Shown here piece after piece: positions 1 to 8,864 of a stretch of 64,000 bases of DNA. This DNA is from Shewanella ulleungensis. Its GTDB lineage: Bacteria; Pseudomonadota; Gammaproteobacteria; Enterobacterales; Shewanellaceae. The stretch is from NCBI RefSeq assembly GCF_014648315.1, contig NZ_BMQW01000005.1, positions 186,001 to 250,000 on the forward strand, given 5' to 3'. A program made the translations under genes and the position numbers. The notes beneath the pieces were generated by a model, which was not told the origin of the DNA, made no database searches, and worked only from the letters and a program-made list of their open reading frames with translations. Position 1 is the first letter of the stretch; the number at the start of each line of letters is the position of its first letter.

Positions 1-288
1 CCGTGGAAATACCCCCTGAATAGTCGGCACTTCGTACACTGCCACCTGAGTTTGGGTCATGTCGAGTCCAATCAACCAACGGTCAATATCAAACTGAGAA
101 TCTTGTTTGTAACCAATTAACAGTAATGATGCTGTCCCTTGTAAATCGTCCGGCAATGTCATCGCTTGCTGCTCAAGGGTTTCCCCCGATACAGAAGGAA
201 AAGCCTGTCCTGTAATCACCTGATTAGGGTAATGCGTGCTACAGGCACTGAGAAGTAATATGGCAGTAATTATCATTAAAAAACGCAT
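1..288 (-). CDS. Putative lipoprotein, partial (C-terminus outside window)
   Basis: The reading frame starts at an ATG at 288 (minus strand), preceded by an AAAGGA ribosome site, and stays open for 96 codons to the window edge. The N-terminus has two basic or polar residues, a hydrophobic stretch and a lipobox ending in L-S-A-C (Cys16), so it is probably exported and lipidated. The visible remainder contains a short beta-rich stretch reading LLLIGYKQDSQFDIDRW, which loosely recalls thioredoxin-fold lipoproteins, but no catalytic motif is visible in this part. Function unknown. Lipoprotein status is fairly secure; the family is not. Confidence 0.7.
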   Translation of the reverse strand, partial: MRFLMIITAILLLSACSTHYPNQVITGQAFPSVSGETLEQQAMTLPDDLQGTASLLLIGYKQDSQFDIDRWLIGLDMTQTQVAVYEVPTIQGVFPR

Positions 289-592
289 GGTGAAGTCCTT
301 TGATAGCAATAACGATTACTTATATACGCTGACAAGCAGTAAAAAGATTGTAGTACCCAAATTCAGTTTAGAAGTATGAGCTTCAACACACTAATTATTA
401 TGACTCAAATTAAACTGTACCTCATATTATGATGACGATATCGAATTACCGATAACCAGTAACGCTTTTGCCTAAGTCTATCGACTACCGCATGGCTCGA
501 ACAATTAACTTACATCCTTTAACGTTTACGATTATATTACTGATTTAAATTATAATTTTTATCTACACTACCTCGATTAGGAAAATATCGCC
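289..592. other. Intergenic region, no gene seen
   Basis: AT-rich spacer between two divergently transcribed genes. It must hold promoters for both the lipoprotein on the left and the cold-shock-domain protein on the right. I see no convincing ORF, terminator or RNA gene in it. Confidence 0.6.
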
Positions 593-1252
593 ATGGAAAG
601 AGGCACGTTAGTTCGTTGGAACGATGAAAAAGGCTTTGGTTTTATCAAACCAGAAACGGGTAATGATCAAGACGTCTTTATTCATATCTCAGCGCTAAAG
701 CACATGGCCAGGAAGCCCAAGGTTGGCGATGAGATTGTATTCCATCGAGAAAACCAGCCTGACGGAAAAGTCAAAGCCATAAAAGCCAGCATTGAAGGTG
801 TTGCCGTTGTTGCGAATACCCTGAATGCGACAACTCACACCGCCGCACACAACCGCCATTCTCACCAGCACGCTAATAAAGACCATAACCACAGTACCAG
901 TAGCCCACTACTCGGCCGTATGTTCATGATTATTATTTTTCTTGGTGTCGGGATTTTCGGCTATAAACAGTATGAGAAAATGACTGAGATCCCGATACCA
1001 CAACCAGAGACAACTCGAGAAGTCTTTCAAGAGGTCAAGCCAGAGGAGTCATACACACCAGTTTGGCGAACCAAAGAGCCTAATTCAACACAACAAAATT
1101 TTCGTTGTGAACCAGGTAAAACACATTGCAGCCATATGCGCTCATGTGCCGAAGCTAAGTTCTATTTAAAGAACTGCCCAAACACTAAAATGGATGGTGA
1201 CAGAAATGGAAAAGGGGACGGTATTCCATGCGAAAGACAGTTCTGTAATTAA
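593..1252 (+). CDS. Cold-shock domain / transmembrane / Excalibur domain protein
   Basis: 219 residues with three parts. Residues 1-67 are a cold-shock domain with the RNP1-like KGFGFI (13-18) and RNP2-like VFIH (28-31), which bind single-stranded nucleic acid. A histidine-rich linker (about 82-100) leads to one membrane segment (about 108-124). The C-terminus (about 170-219) is an Excalibur domain with paired cysteines and the acidic signature DGDRNGKGDGIPCE (201-214), a predicted calcium-binding fold usually found outside the cytoplasm. CSD proteins with membrane tails are known in gammaproteobacteria, commonly with a DUF1294 tail; here the tail ends in Excalibur. Likely topology is CSD in the cytoplasm and Excalibur in the periplasm. 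The job is unknown; nucleic-acid binding is inferred from the domain only. Confidence 0.85.
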   Translation: MERGTLVRWNDEKGFGFIKPETGNDQDVFIHISALKHMARKPKVGDEIVFHRENQPDGKVKAIKASIEGVAVVANTLNATTHTAAHNRHSHQHANKDHNHSTSSPLLGRMFMIIIFLGVGIFGYKQYEKMTEIPIPQPETTREVFQEVKPEESYTPVWRTKEPNSTQQNFRCEPGKTHCSHMRSCAEAKFYLKNCPNTKMDGDRNGKGDGIPCERQFCN

Positions 1253-1269
1253 CGTTTAAGGATTTACGA

Positions 1270-2277
1270 TTAACGCAGCTTATGTATTTGTTTACGATAC
1301 TGGCTTGGGGTCATATTTTTACAGCGTTTAAAGCTGTGACTAAAATTGGCTCCATTGCTGTAACCAAGCCTTTCGGCGATTTCATCTAGGTGCATTGGTG
1401 TTAATAGTAAGGCCTCTGCAATACCCACCCGCACATTGTCCCGTACTTGACGCCAACTGGTTTGTTCCAGCTTGAGTTGCCGATGCAAAGTGCGAGTCGT
1501 TCGAGCTAAATGCTGGGCGATATCTTCCATTGATGCTGTTAAGCCTAGATGCACTAAGGTGTCTTTTACCAATTTGGCGACGGGTTTCCAGTTTTGTTTT
1601 TGCTGTAATAATTGGCTGCATTGCGCTTCGCACAGTCTGGCTGTGGCTTCATTGGCTTTGGTTAACGGCAAATCGAGCAGAGGTGCTAAATGAGCAAAGC
1701 CATTGTAATCAGCATTAAATCGAATATTAACCCCGAGTTTTTGTTCAATATCCGCTATTGGTAAGTTCGTGGGCGGAGCGGAGGTAAACTGCATAGTGAT
1801 GGGTAAATCGTTTTGTTCAAATACCTCGCGTTGGATCATCGCCGCACCAACCATGTCTCTTATCAACACCAGTTCGCCCAACTCGCCCGGTACGTCACAG
1901 AAAAACGTCAGCGCAATATCATCATTTAGCTGGCTTAAGGTGATTTGCGAAAAAACATAGGTTAAATCTAAATAACGTAAGCCCAGTTCAATCGCTTTTC
2001 TGGCGGTACTGCTGGCTAAAAGAGCGTAACCCATGATGCCATAACTGGTTAAATGGTATCGACTGCCTAAGGCTACGCCAACGGTAAAGGGAGACGATGT
2101 ATGCTGCATCAGGTTATTTAACACTTGTAATTCTTGCGTATCCTCAACCAGTTGTTCGTGATCGTTTAATTGCGTCCCCGTCAACCCAGAGCCCTTAAGT
2201 AATTCGCTCTCTTCAATACCCAGCTCAATGCCGTAGGCCACAATAATTTGCACACTGGTAATGCTGCGAAATGTCAT
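1270..2277 (-). CDS. AraC-family transcriptional regulator
   Basis: 335 residues. The N-terminal two thirds resemble the arabinose-binding-like effector domain of the OruR/ArgR-type AraC proteins. The C-terminal roughly 100 residues hold the double helix-turn-helix, with the typical LDEIAERLGYSNGANFSHSF second helix pair and a TPSQYRKQ end. It is transcribed away from the monooxygenase-dehydrogenase-esterase operon at 2465-5779, the usual position for a local activator of a catabolic cluster, so I infer that it controls that operon. The effector is not predictable from sequence. Confidence 0.9.
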   Translation of the reverse strand: MTFRSITSVQIIVAYGIELGIEESELLKGSGLTGTQLNDHEQLVEDTQELQVLNNLMQHTSSPFTVGVALGSRYHLTSYGIMGYALLASSTARKAIELGLRYLDLTYVFSQITLSQLNDDIALTFFCDVPGELGELVLIRDMVGAAMIQREVFEQNDLPITMQFTSAPPTNLPIADIEQKLGVNIRFNADYNGFAHLAPLLDLPLTKANEATARLCEAQCSQLLQQKQNWKPVAKLVKDTLVHLGLTASMEDIAQHLARTTRTLHRQLKLEQTSWRQVRDNVRVGIAEALLLTPMHLDEIAERLGYSNGANFSHSFKRCKNMTPSQYRKQIHKLR

Positions 2278-2389
2278 TAGTTACGATCACGATGTCTTAA
2301 AATCACAAATATACGTCCATTTTAAGCGTAGATCAATTAAGCGTAATTTCCTATGCTGGGTAATCTAAAACAATTTATTAACAATGTTT

Positions 2390-2420
2390 GCATGCTCATA
2401 CAAATAAGATATGAGCATGC
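2390..2420. promoter_or_regulatory. Perfect 11-bp inverted repeat upstream of monooxygenase operon
   Basis: GCATGCTCATA at 2390-2400 is repeated exactly in inverted orientation at 2410-2420 with a 9-base spacer. It lies 45 bp before the monooxygenase start and about 115 bp from the AraC regulator start. Arm centres are 20 bp apart, two helical turns, which suits a dimeric operator. It could also form a hairpin in the leader RNA. No T-run follows, so a terminator is unlikely. Confidence 0.6.
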
Positions 2421-2464
2421 TGAATAATAAAAGAAATCGCGATAATGATAATAATTGAGGCCCT

Positions 2465-3931
2465 ATGACTCAAACAAAACGCAACCCGTCGGTGGTGATT
2501 ATTGGTGCAGGTATGACAGGCATCTTAATGACCATTAAACTGCGTCAGGCAGGCATTACCGACATTGTTGTCCTAGAGAAAAAAGAGTCTGTCGGCGGTA
2601 CCTGGCGAGAAAACACCTACCCAGGCGCGGCTTGCGATGTACCCGCGCACATGTATACCTATTCGTTTGAACCTAACCCAAACTGGAGCCGTTTTTTTGC
2701 CCGCGGACCAGAGATAAAACAATACTTTGAGCACGTGGTCGATAAATACGATGTCGCGCGTGATATACGTTTTAATGAAGCGGTAACCGACGCCCACTAT
2801 AGTGATGGAAAATGGACCGTTAAAACAAACAAAGGGCAAACTTACATCGCCGATTTTGTTGTGTGTGCCACTGGCATTTTACATCATCCACAATTTCCCA
2901 CTATTGCTGGGCTAGATGATTTTAAAGGCGCTAAGTTTCATACCGCGCAATGGGATCATAGCGTCGAGATATCAGCCAATACTCGTGTTGGGGTAATTGG
3001 TACAGGCTCTACTGCGGCGCAAGCGATACCAGAACTCATTAATACTGGTGCTGACGTGTCGGTATTTCAACGTACACCGCAATGGTTAATGCATCTGCCC
3101 GATTATGCGTTTTCAACCACCATGCGAAAACTCATGACCCGTTATCCCATTATCACCAAAATTCATCGCAATACCGGCAAATTCATTTTAGAGCATTTTT
3201 TTACCAAAGCCGTGACAGGCCAGTTTATCCAAAAACATCTGTTGAGCTTTTTATGTAAGGCTAACCTACGATTAAGCATTAAAGACAAAGGCTTACGGGA
3301 AAAGCTCCGCCCTCATTATCAAGTCGGCTGTAAGCGTGTCATTATCAACAGCACATTCTATAAAGGCATTCAAAAGCCCAACGCACATTTGATCACCGAA
3401 GGCATTGAGCGCATTACCGAAACCGGCATTATCACCAAAGATGGCAACCACCACGAACTGGACGTGTTAGTGTTATCGACCGGATTTAATGCGTTTAACT
3501 TTATGCGTCCAATGAACTTAGTCGGCCGCAATAATGTACATATCGATAAAGCCTGGGCGCATAAAATCAAAGCCTACCGCTCAATGCTTCTTAGCGACTA
3601 TCCAAACTTCTTTTTAATGCTTGGGCCCAATACTCCCATTGGTAACTTTTCGGTTATCGCCATGAGTGAAGTGCAAACAGAATACGTGATCAAATTAATT
3701 GATAAATGGCGTGCACATGAATTTGATGAGTTTGAAGCCAAACCACAAGCCATTGATGACTTTACTGCTTATGTCAGAGAGGGTTTAAAAGGCACAAGCT
3801 GGGTGGGTGGCTGCCAAAGTTGGTATTTAGACGTCGATGGCGACCCTATTTTATGGCCATACACCTGGCAGCGTTGGGTTGATGAAATGAAAGAGCCGCA
3901 AATGGAGCATATCAATACCACCACGTTTTAA
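2465..3931 (+). CDS. Flavin-containing (Baeyer-Villiger type) monooxygenase
   Basis: 488 residues. It has an N-terminal FAD-binding Rossmann motif GAGMTG (14-19), an early GG-T-W region typical of flavoprotein monooxygenases, a second nucleotide motif GTGSTA (179-184) for NADPH, and between them FKGAKFHTAQWD (153-164). The last matches the class I Baeyer-Villiger fingerprint FxGxxxHxxxW(P/D). Such enzymes insert oxygen next to a ketone to give an ester or lactone using NADPH and O2. It is first in an operon with a short-chain dehydrogenase (26 bp downstream) and an esterase, which gives a logical alcohol-to-ketone-to-ester-to-acid route. The substrate is unknown. A simple N- or S-oxidising FMO is the alternative, but the fingerprint argues against it. 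Confidence 0.9.
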   Translation: MTQTKRNPSVVIIGAGMTGILMTIKLRQAGITDIVVLEKKESVGGTWRENTYPGAACDVPAHMYTYSFEPNPNWSRFFARGPEIKQYFEHVVDKYDVARDIRFNEAVTDAHYSDGKWTVKTNKGQTYIADFVVCATGILHHPQFPTIAGLDDFKGAKFHTAQWDHSVEISANTRVGVIGTGSTAAQAIPELINTGADVSVFQRTPQWLMHLPDYAFSTTMRKLMTRYPIITKIHRNTGKFILEHFFTKAVTGQFIQKHLLSFLCKANLRLSIKDKGLREKLRPHYQVGCKRVIINSTFYKGIQKPNAHLITEGIERITETGIITKDGNHHELDVLVLSTGFNAFNFMRPMNLVGRNNVHIDKAWAHKIKAYRSMLLSDYPNFFLMLGPNTPIGNFSVIAMSEVQTEYVIKLIDKWRAHEFDEFEAKPQAIDDFTAYVREGLKGTSWVGGCQSWYLDVDGDPILWPYTWQRWVDEMKEPQMEHINTTTF

Positions 3932-3957
3932 TTAACTTGCGTAAGGCTAACGAGTGT

Positions 3958-4728
3958 ATGAATACAAACACAATATTGATTACAGGCGCAGCGTCTGGGA
4001 TAGGATTAGCAGCGGCTAAACACTTCCACTCTTTAGGCTACGTGGTTGGCATGGCAGACATTAATTTAGTCTTATTAAACCAGGTCACTCAACAATGGGA
4101 TAATACTCGATTGAGGTTATTTCAACTTGACGTCTGTGATTTTGCGCAAGTAAAACAGGTTGTGATGACATTTTGCTCTGAGCATAACAACAGCTTAACC
4201 GTACTACTCAATAACGCTGGCATCCTAGAGATTGGCGCGTTTGAAGCCGTTTCGATTGAACAACATCAACGCACCCTTAATATTAATGTTAACGGGGTAA
4301 TGAATTTATGCCATGCGGCCAGGCCTTATTTAAAAAACCATAGCAACAGCACTGTAATTAATATGTCCTCAGCCAGCAGTGATTACGGCGTGCCAGAACT
4401 GGCAAGTTATTCCGCCAGTAAGTTTGCAGTAAAAGCACTGACTGAAGCGCTCGAGCTAGAGTGGAAAAAGTATGGTATTAGCGTATGCGACGTCATGCCG
4501 CCCTTTGTGGCAACTAATATGCTTACATCACAACAAAATAGCGCCAAAGTGCTGCATCGCCTTGGGGTGAATATCACCGTTCAAGATGTGGTCGCAGTTA
4601 TAGACAAGCAAGTTAGGCGCCCAAAAACACATCGAACCGTCAGCGTGTTTTATGGGGTATTACACCGCCTAAGTAACGTATCACCAGCATTTATTAATCG
4701 GTTAATGATGAAATGGTTAAGCCGATAA
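3958..4728 (+). CDS. Short-chain dehydrogenase/reductase (SDR)
   Basis: 256 residues from the ATG at 3958, which has a TAAGG ribosome site; an in-frame TTG at 3937 has none and is not preferred. It is a classical SDR: cofactor motif TGAASGIG (9-16), NNAG (85-88), and catalytic Ser about 138 with YSASK (Tyr151, Lys155). Asp36 in the MADIN stretch after the second strand suggests NAD rather than NADP. In this operon it most likely interconverts an alcohol and the ketone used by the upstream monooxygenase. Confidence 0.9.
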   Translation: MNTNTILITGAASGIGLAAAKHFHSLGYVVGMADINLVLLNQVTQQWDNTRLRLFQLDVCDFAQVKQVVMTFCSEHNNSLTVLLNNAGILEIGAFEAVSIEQHQRTLNINVNGVMNLCHAARPYLKNHSNSTVINMSSASSDYGVPELASYSASKFAVKALTEALELEWKKYGISVCDVMPPFVATNMLTSQQNSAKVLHRLGVNITVQDVVAVIDKQVRRPKTHRTVSVFYGVLHRLSNVSPAFINRLMMKWLSR

Positions 4729-4771
4729 TCCCTTTCAAGCGGATAAAATACACATCAAAAAGGCGATAAAA

Positions 4772-5779
4772 ATGGACAACAATAATAAGCCTCAACCGTC
4801 ACCTGACAACACAAAACCACATTCAACTAAACTCGAATCATCGCAGTTAAGCGCCGCAAAAATGTTGTCATTACTGCCTTTATATAAACTCCCCCTTGTC
4901 TTGTTTAGGGTTATCTATGCCGCAATGGATAAGCTGGTTGGGCTCAATAAAATTGTCATGGATAAAGTGATAGATTTATCCATTCCAATCAGCACAGATC
5001 TTGGCGGCACAAATACTATTAAACTGCGGATCTATCACCCCTGCCGCAGTATTCCCAAAAAGACCTTAGTGTATTTTCATGGTGGCGGTTGCGTGATTGG
5101 CAGCATTAACACTCATGACCGTTTTTGCCGGTTTTTGGCTAAGCACGGCAACATGAATATCATCTCGGTAGGTTATCGTTTAGCTCCTGAGCATAAATTC
5201 CCTAGCGCCATTTGTGATGCTATCGAAGCCTGGAATTACATTAACGACAATCATCAGCAGCTCAATATTAATCCAGATTATATTGGTGTTGGCGGCGACA
5301 GTGCGGGTGCGTATTTGGCCTGCATTATTGGCTTGCCGTCATTACAAATATCGCTACCTGTGCAAGTCAAAGCAGAGCCGGCATTTCAATTTCTCATTTA
5401 TCCCATGGTCGATTTACAAGGACTCACCGAGTCTTACCGTTGTTTCAATAACCAGTTATTGCTAACACGCGATTTAATGGATTTTTTTAGAGACCACTAT
5501 GTCAATTCACTCGACGAAGTCACCCTGCCCTTAGTCAGCCCACTTCAAGCCGCTGATATAAGCCAATCGCCTAGCACTTACTTATTAACACTTGGGTTTG
5601 ACCCTTTAAGAGATGATGGTATTGCCTATGCTAATCGATTAAAACATGCCGGCGTTAACATCCACCACGAGCACTATGATGATTGCATGCACGGATTTAT
5701 CTCCATCACCACACTCAGCAAGCGTGCCAAACAGGCTTGTCACAGTATTGCCGCAGCATTGAAGCGCTTTAATGATTAA
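4772..5779 (+). CDS. Alpha/beta hydrolase, hormone-sensitive-lipase-type esterase
   Basis: 335 residues of the family IV (HSL-like) esterases. The oxyanion-hole motif HGGG is at 103-106, the nucleophile elbow GDSAG at 175-179 (Ser177), and the C-terminal part carries the Asp (DPLRDDG) and His (MHGF) of the triad. No signal peptide, so cytoplasmic; the first 30 residues are polar and low-complexity. It follows the SDR by 43 bp. The natural partner reaction is hydrolysis of the ester or lactone made by the monooxygenase, as in known BVMO-esterase clusters. Family is secure; substrate is inferred from context. Confidence 0.9.
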   Translation: MDNNNKPQPSPDNTKPHSTKLESSQLSAAKMLSLLPLYKLPLVLFRVIYAAMDKLVGLNKIVMDKVIDLSIPISTDLGGTNTIKLRIYHPCRSIPKKTLVYFHGGGCVIGSINTHDRFCRFLAKHGNMNIISVGYRLAPEHKFPSAICDAIEAWNYINDNHQQLNINPDYIGVGGDSAGAYLACIIGLPSLQISLPVQVKAEPAFQFLIYPMVDLQGLTESYRCFNNQLLLTRDLMDFFRDHYVNSLDEVTLPLVSPLQAADISQSPSTYLLTLGFDPLRDDGIAYANRLKHAGVNIHHEHYDDCMHGFISITTLSKRAKQACHSIAAALKRFND

Positions 5780-5925
5780 AATTAAATAGTGTGCTCGTTT
5801 ACTCCTGTATTCTAATGAGTAAGTAGAGCAACTTATGCTAAAATTCGCCCTCAGCTTGATGAATGTGCAACTCATTTATTTGACTGAAAGATTACCCCAA
5901 ACAGTCATAAAAATGAGGATACAAC

Positions 5926-6204
5926 ATGAGTAAGCTAAATGCCGAAGAGCGTAAAGCGCGAGATAACGATCGTTTTTCAAAACGTGTCGATGAACGCAGA
6001 GTCAAAGGCGAAGATGTCGTTGCGTATGCACTTGCCAACGAAAAAGCGTTTAAATTTTTGACCAAGACTGAAAAGCACAGCTTTAAAGAACGACAAGCCA
6101 CGCTTGCAGAAGAAGCAAAATTGAAAAAGCAGCAACACTTTGAGCTTAAAACACAGCAAGAACTCGAAAAGGCTGAAGCAGAATTTACTGATACTGAGCA
6201 GTAA
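5926..6204 (+). CDS. Small highly charged hypothetical protein
   Basis: 92 residues, rich in Lys, Glu, Ala and Gln, with no hydrophobic segment and no cysteine. The C-terminal half (about 50-90) is predicted to be a long amphipathic helix or coiled coil. The start has a GAGGA ribosome site and the gene is followed by a good terminator, so it looks like a real single-gene unit. I do not recognise the family. Confidence 0.65.
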   Translation: MSKLNAEERKARDNDRFSKRVDERRVKGEDVVAYALANEKAFKFLTKTEKHSFKERQATLAEEAKLKKQQHFELKTQQELEKAEAEFTDTEQ

Positions 6205-6218
6205 ACGAAGTGTAAACA

Positions 6219-6250
6219 CCAGCCATTTCAAGCTAAATGGCTGGCTTAAT
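6219..6250 (+). terminator. Rho-independent terminator
   Basis: CCAGCCATTT at 6219-6228 pairs with AAATGGCTGG at 6235-6244 and is followed by CTTAATTT. It ends the small charged-protein gene and, read the other way, could also serve the convergent methyltransferase. Confidence 0.75.
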
Positions 6251-6289
6251 TTAAATAAACAACCCAAACGACCACTCAAGCCTTAACCT

Positions 6290-7039
6290 TTAAACTTCGC
6301 GTTTTGTACACACAAACAAGGCATTGCCTGAGGCTGAATCCCACGGGATGATTCTGTCGTAATCATGTTCAAATATTTGCACGTCAAAATAAGGGCTTAA
6401 CAATGCTTGTAGTTCAGTAAAACTCGTCGCGACCATAGCATGAGAGTCTTGCCATAGTTGTGTGGCGTCAAGCTGGGTTTTGGCAATGCTCAAATTGAGA
6501 GCCTGCATCTCACCTGCACCGCTGTAATGCCAAGCCGACTCAAACACAAACTGACTACCTTCAAAATCAGCACTATGGCGCACTAAAGCATTATTATTAA
6601 TCTGGTGTTTATCAACCGAATTAAAACAAAATAAGCCACCAGAATTTAAGGCCTTATGTACGCTTGCAATACACGCCTTAAGCGCCTCGATGCCTTGTGA
6701 ATAATGGATGGAGTACAAAAAACAGGTAATTAAATCCAGTTTCTCTTCAACATAAAACTCAGTCATATTTTGCAAACTAAACTGCGCTTCAGGGCAACGA
6801 CGCATAGCAATATCGAGCATAGGCTGATTAATATCAAGGCCACTGCTTTGAAAACCTAAATCAATAAAATGCCTAACATGCGGCCCAGTGCCACACGCTA
6901 AATCTAAATGTTGTTTACCCTCGTTGCCCAAAATCTGATGCAAACGAGCCACGCTATTGCTTTGTTGTTGATAATTAATATCGCAGCACATTAAATCGTA
7001 ATAACCAGACAAGTCGGTATAAAGAGCATTAGTAGACAT
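6290..7039 (-). CDS. Class I SAM-dependent methyltransferase
   Basis: 249 residues with motif I LDLACGTGPHVRHF (about 43-56), an acidic residue after the second strand (GLDINQPMLD), and a DLITCFLYSIHY motif II region. This is the methyltransferase-25 type fold used for small molecules, for example quinone- or toxin-type O/N-methylation. Cytoplasmic, single gene, convergent with the preceding one. The substrate cannot be read from the sequence. Confidence 0.85.
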   Translation of the reverse strand: MSTNALYTDLSGYYDLMCCDINYQQQSNSVARLHQILGNEGKQHLDLACGTGPHVRHFIDLGFQSSGLDINQPMLDIAMRRCPEAQFSLQNMTEFYVEEKLDLITCFLYSIHYSQGIEALKACIASVHKALNSGGLFCFNSVDKHQINNNALVRHSADFEGSQFVFESAWHYSGAGEMQALNLSIAKTQLDATQLWQDSHAMVATSFTELQALLSPYFDVQIFEHDYDRIIPWDSASGNALFVCTKREV

Positions 7040-7278
7040 AAAATGAAATCAAAAACAGGCTAAATTTAGGGTGGCGCATCATATATCAATTAGTCTATTT
7101 GAGACATCATTAATATCTACCCACTCAGTAAAAACATATAAGCTCAATGCTGTAGAGAAAGGTTATATAAAGTGTTTGCTTAGGTAATAGCGTGCACAAC
7201 ATGCTAATTATTGAATGTGATTAACGTTGATTTTATTCACTCATGGTCAGAATACCTATCTCGATCACATATTTGTAA

Positions 7279-7293
7279 TACAATATTATTGTA
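7279..7293. promoter_or_regulatory. Palindromic operator candidate upstream of alginate lyase
   Basis: TACAATA-T-TATTGTA is a perfect 7-1-7 palindrome 44 bp before the lyase start, within a longer imperfect palindrome. Size and symmetry fit a GntR- or LacI-type repressor site. No regulator gene lies beside it, so the regulator is probably elsewhere. Confidence 0.5.
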
Positions 7294-7337
7294 GTATTCT
7301 GACAACCTATTTAGTCATAATCCTGAGGGACAATTCA

Positions 7338-8372
7338 ATGAGAAAGATCCACCTGAGTTTGTTAACCGCCAGTATGATTGCCGGCTCTGCCGCAGCTTCG
7401 ATTGAACTTGATACCGCCAAGCAATTCAATCTTGACCCAACACATGCTCCGTCACAAAACTTCGATCTATCAAAATGGAAAATCACCTTACCGGAACTGT
7501 CGACTGAAAAAGCAGGTAAAGCGTTAGAAATAGACAAGCAACAACTCAGCGATACTCAAACGCCTTACTCTCATCCGCAGTGGTTTTATACCGATAAAAA
7601 TACCGGTGCATTAGTGTTTATTGCCCCTAATGAAGCACCAACAACCCCAAATAGCAAAAATACCCGTAGCGAATTACGCGCCATGCTGGCCGATAAATAC
7701 GATGAGCCTAAAAACAATTTCGTCGTGGCATCGCACCCCAATGCCAGTGAATATGGCGCTATTGGCGGGCAATTAAAAGCTACCTTATCTGTGGACCAAG
7801 TCAGCAGTAGTGGTAATGACAAAAAGAATGGCGCATTTGCTGTTGTCATAGGCCAAATTCATGGCTCTGACAACGAACCGCTTAAAATTGTTTATCGTAA
7901 ACTGCCGGAGCATGAATATGGTTCTTTAGCTTGGAGCTACGAGCTAAACCCTGAGCCCAAACTACAAGATGCACTAGACAGTAATGGTAAAAAACTACGT
8001 CAAGATATTCGTCACAATGTATTTGGCAAATACAACCTGCGCAAAGGGGCTAGCGATCCAAAAGATGGCATTAAATTAGGCGAAATATTTGCTTATGAAG
8101 TGAATGTTGAAGGCGACAATATGAAGCTGACATTTACCAAAAATCCAAACAGCGACAAACCAATAGTCAAGACCTTCGACGTCAACCTAGCCCAGGGGAA
8201 TTACCAAGACAACAAGGTCGATCTAGGCTATAAAAATGATTGGATGTATTACAAAGCAGGCGTTTATAACCAATGCAACACGAATAAAAGCAGCTCAGAT
8301 TGCCAATGGCGTGGCATGGAAGCTGGCGATTACACCCAAGCAAGTTTTTATCAGCTTGAGTTAAAGCAATAA
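7338..8372 (+). CDS. Secreted alginate lyase, polysaccharide lyase family 7
   Basis: 344 residues from the ATG at 7338 with a GAGGG ribosome site; the in-frame ATG 37 codons upstream has no such site and would hide the signal peptide. A cleavable signal peptide (1-21, ending SAAAS) exports it. The three PL7 active-site strands are all present: RSELR (110-114), QIHG (173-176) and YYKAGVYNQ (304-312), which supply the Arg, Gln/His and Tyr of beta-elimination. In PL7 the QIH form, rather than QVH, is associated with guluronate-containing stretches. There is no carbohydrate-binding module. It stands alone, without the usual KdgF, alginate porin or PL17 neighbours. Confidence 0.93.
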   Translation: MRKIHLSLLTASMIAGSAAASIELDTAKQFNLDPTHAPSQNFDLSKWKITLPELSTEKAGKALEIDKQQLSDTQTPYSHPQWFYTDKNTGALVFIAPNEAPTTPNSKNTRSELRAMLADKYDEPKNNFVVASHPNASEYGAIGGQLKATLSVDQVSSSGNDKKNGAFAVVIGQIHGSDNEPLKIVYRKLPEHEYGSLAWSYELNPEPKLQDALDSNGKKLRQDIRHNVFGKYNLRKGASDPKDGIKLGEIFAYEVNVEGDNMKLTFTKNPNSDKPIVKTFDVNLAQGNYQDNKVDLGYKNDWMYYKAGVYNQCNTNKSSSDCQWRGMEAGDYTQASFYQLELKQ

Positions 8373-8394
8373 TTTAACCTTATAAAAAACCAAA

Positions 8395-8424
8395 AGCCTG
8401 CTAATTATCAGCAGGCTTCTTGTT
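8395..8424 (+). terminator. Rho-independent terminator after alginate lyase
   Basis: AGCCTGCT (8395-8402) pairs with AGCAGGCT (8410-8417), followed by a T-rich tail. It lies between convergent genes. Confidence 0.8.
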
Positions 8425-8459
8425 TAGTTAAGGTGACTGTGTCGAACTTAATAAAACAC

Positions 8460-8864
8460 CTACCGCACCAAACGCATCAGTTCATTAGCATCTAACACCG
8501 CGGGCTTTCTTGTAATGAGTACACCTTTAGAATCAAACAGAAAGACTTCAGTAGAGCCGGCATTATGCTTAGCAATAAACGCCTCGCCCTCTGGCGTTGC
8601 CGTTCTGGCAAGTAAAAAGAACACATTATCACCAAGATGATCGCGCGCTTCATTCATTTGCTCAGTTTGGGTGATACTCGACACGAGGTTAGGATCGTAG
8701 ACAAACACAACAGCAGGTTTACCTGTGCCTATCTGCTCAAGCTCTGACGTAAAGCCCTTGGGCATCTGCGTTACGAGTAGGCCAAACAACAACGCTATAG
8801 ATACAATGATACCAATTGCAATCCAGGGCATTTTTCGCTTCGTATTTGAATTCACTTTATCCAT
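8460..8864 (-). CDS. Membrane-anchored thioredoxin-like hypothetical protein
   Basis: 134 residues. One N-terminal membrane anchor (about 14-33) is preceded by positively charged residues, which places the rest in the periplasm. The domain that follows (about 48-134) reads PAVVFVYDP then VFFLLARTATPEGEAFIAKHN and VFLFDSKGVL, the strand-helix-strand pattern of a thioredoxin fold, but it has no CxxC pair, so it is not a disulfide oxidoreductase. Function unknown. Confidence 0.65.
   Translation of the reverse strand: MDKVNSNTKRKMPWIAIGIIVSIALLFGLLVTQMPKGFTSELEQIGTGKPAVVFVYDPNLVSSITQTEQMNEARDHLGDNVFFLLARTATPEGEAFIAKHNAGSTEVFLFDSKGVLITRKPAVLDANELMRLVR

Noticed and set aside
7227..7337. Upstream in-frame start for the alginate lyase
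   Set aside because: No ribosome site, and it would place a 37-residue extension before a clear signal peptide that begins at the ATG at 7338.
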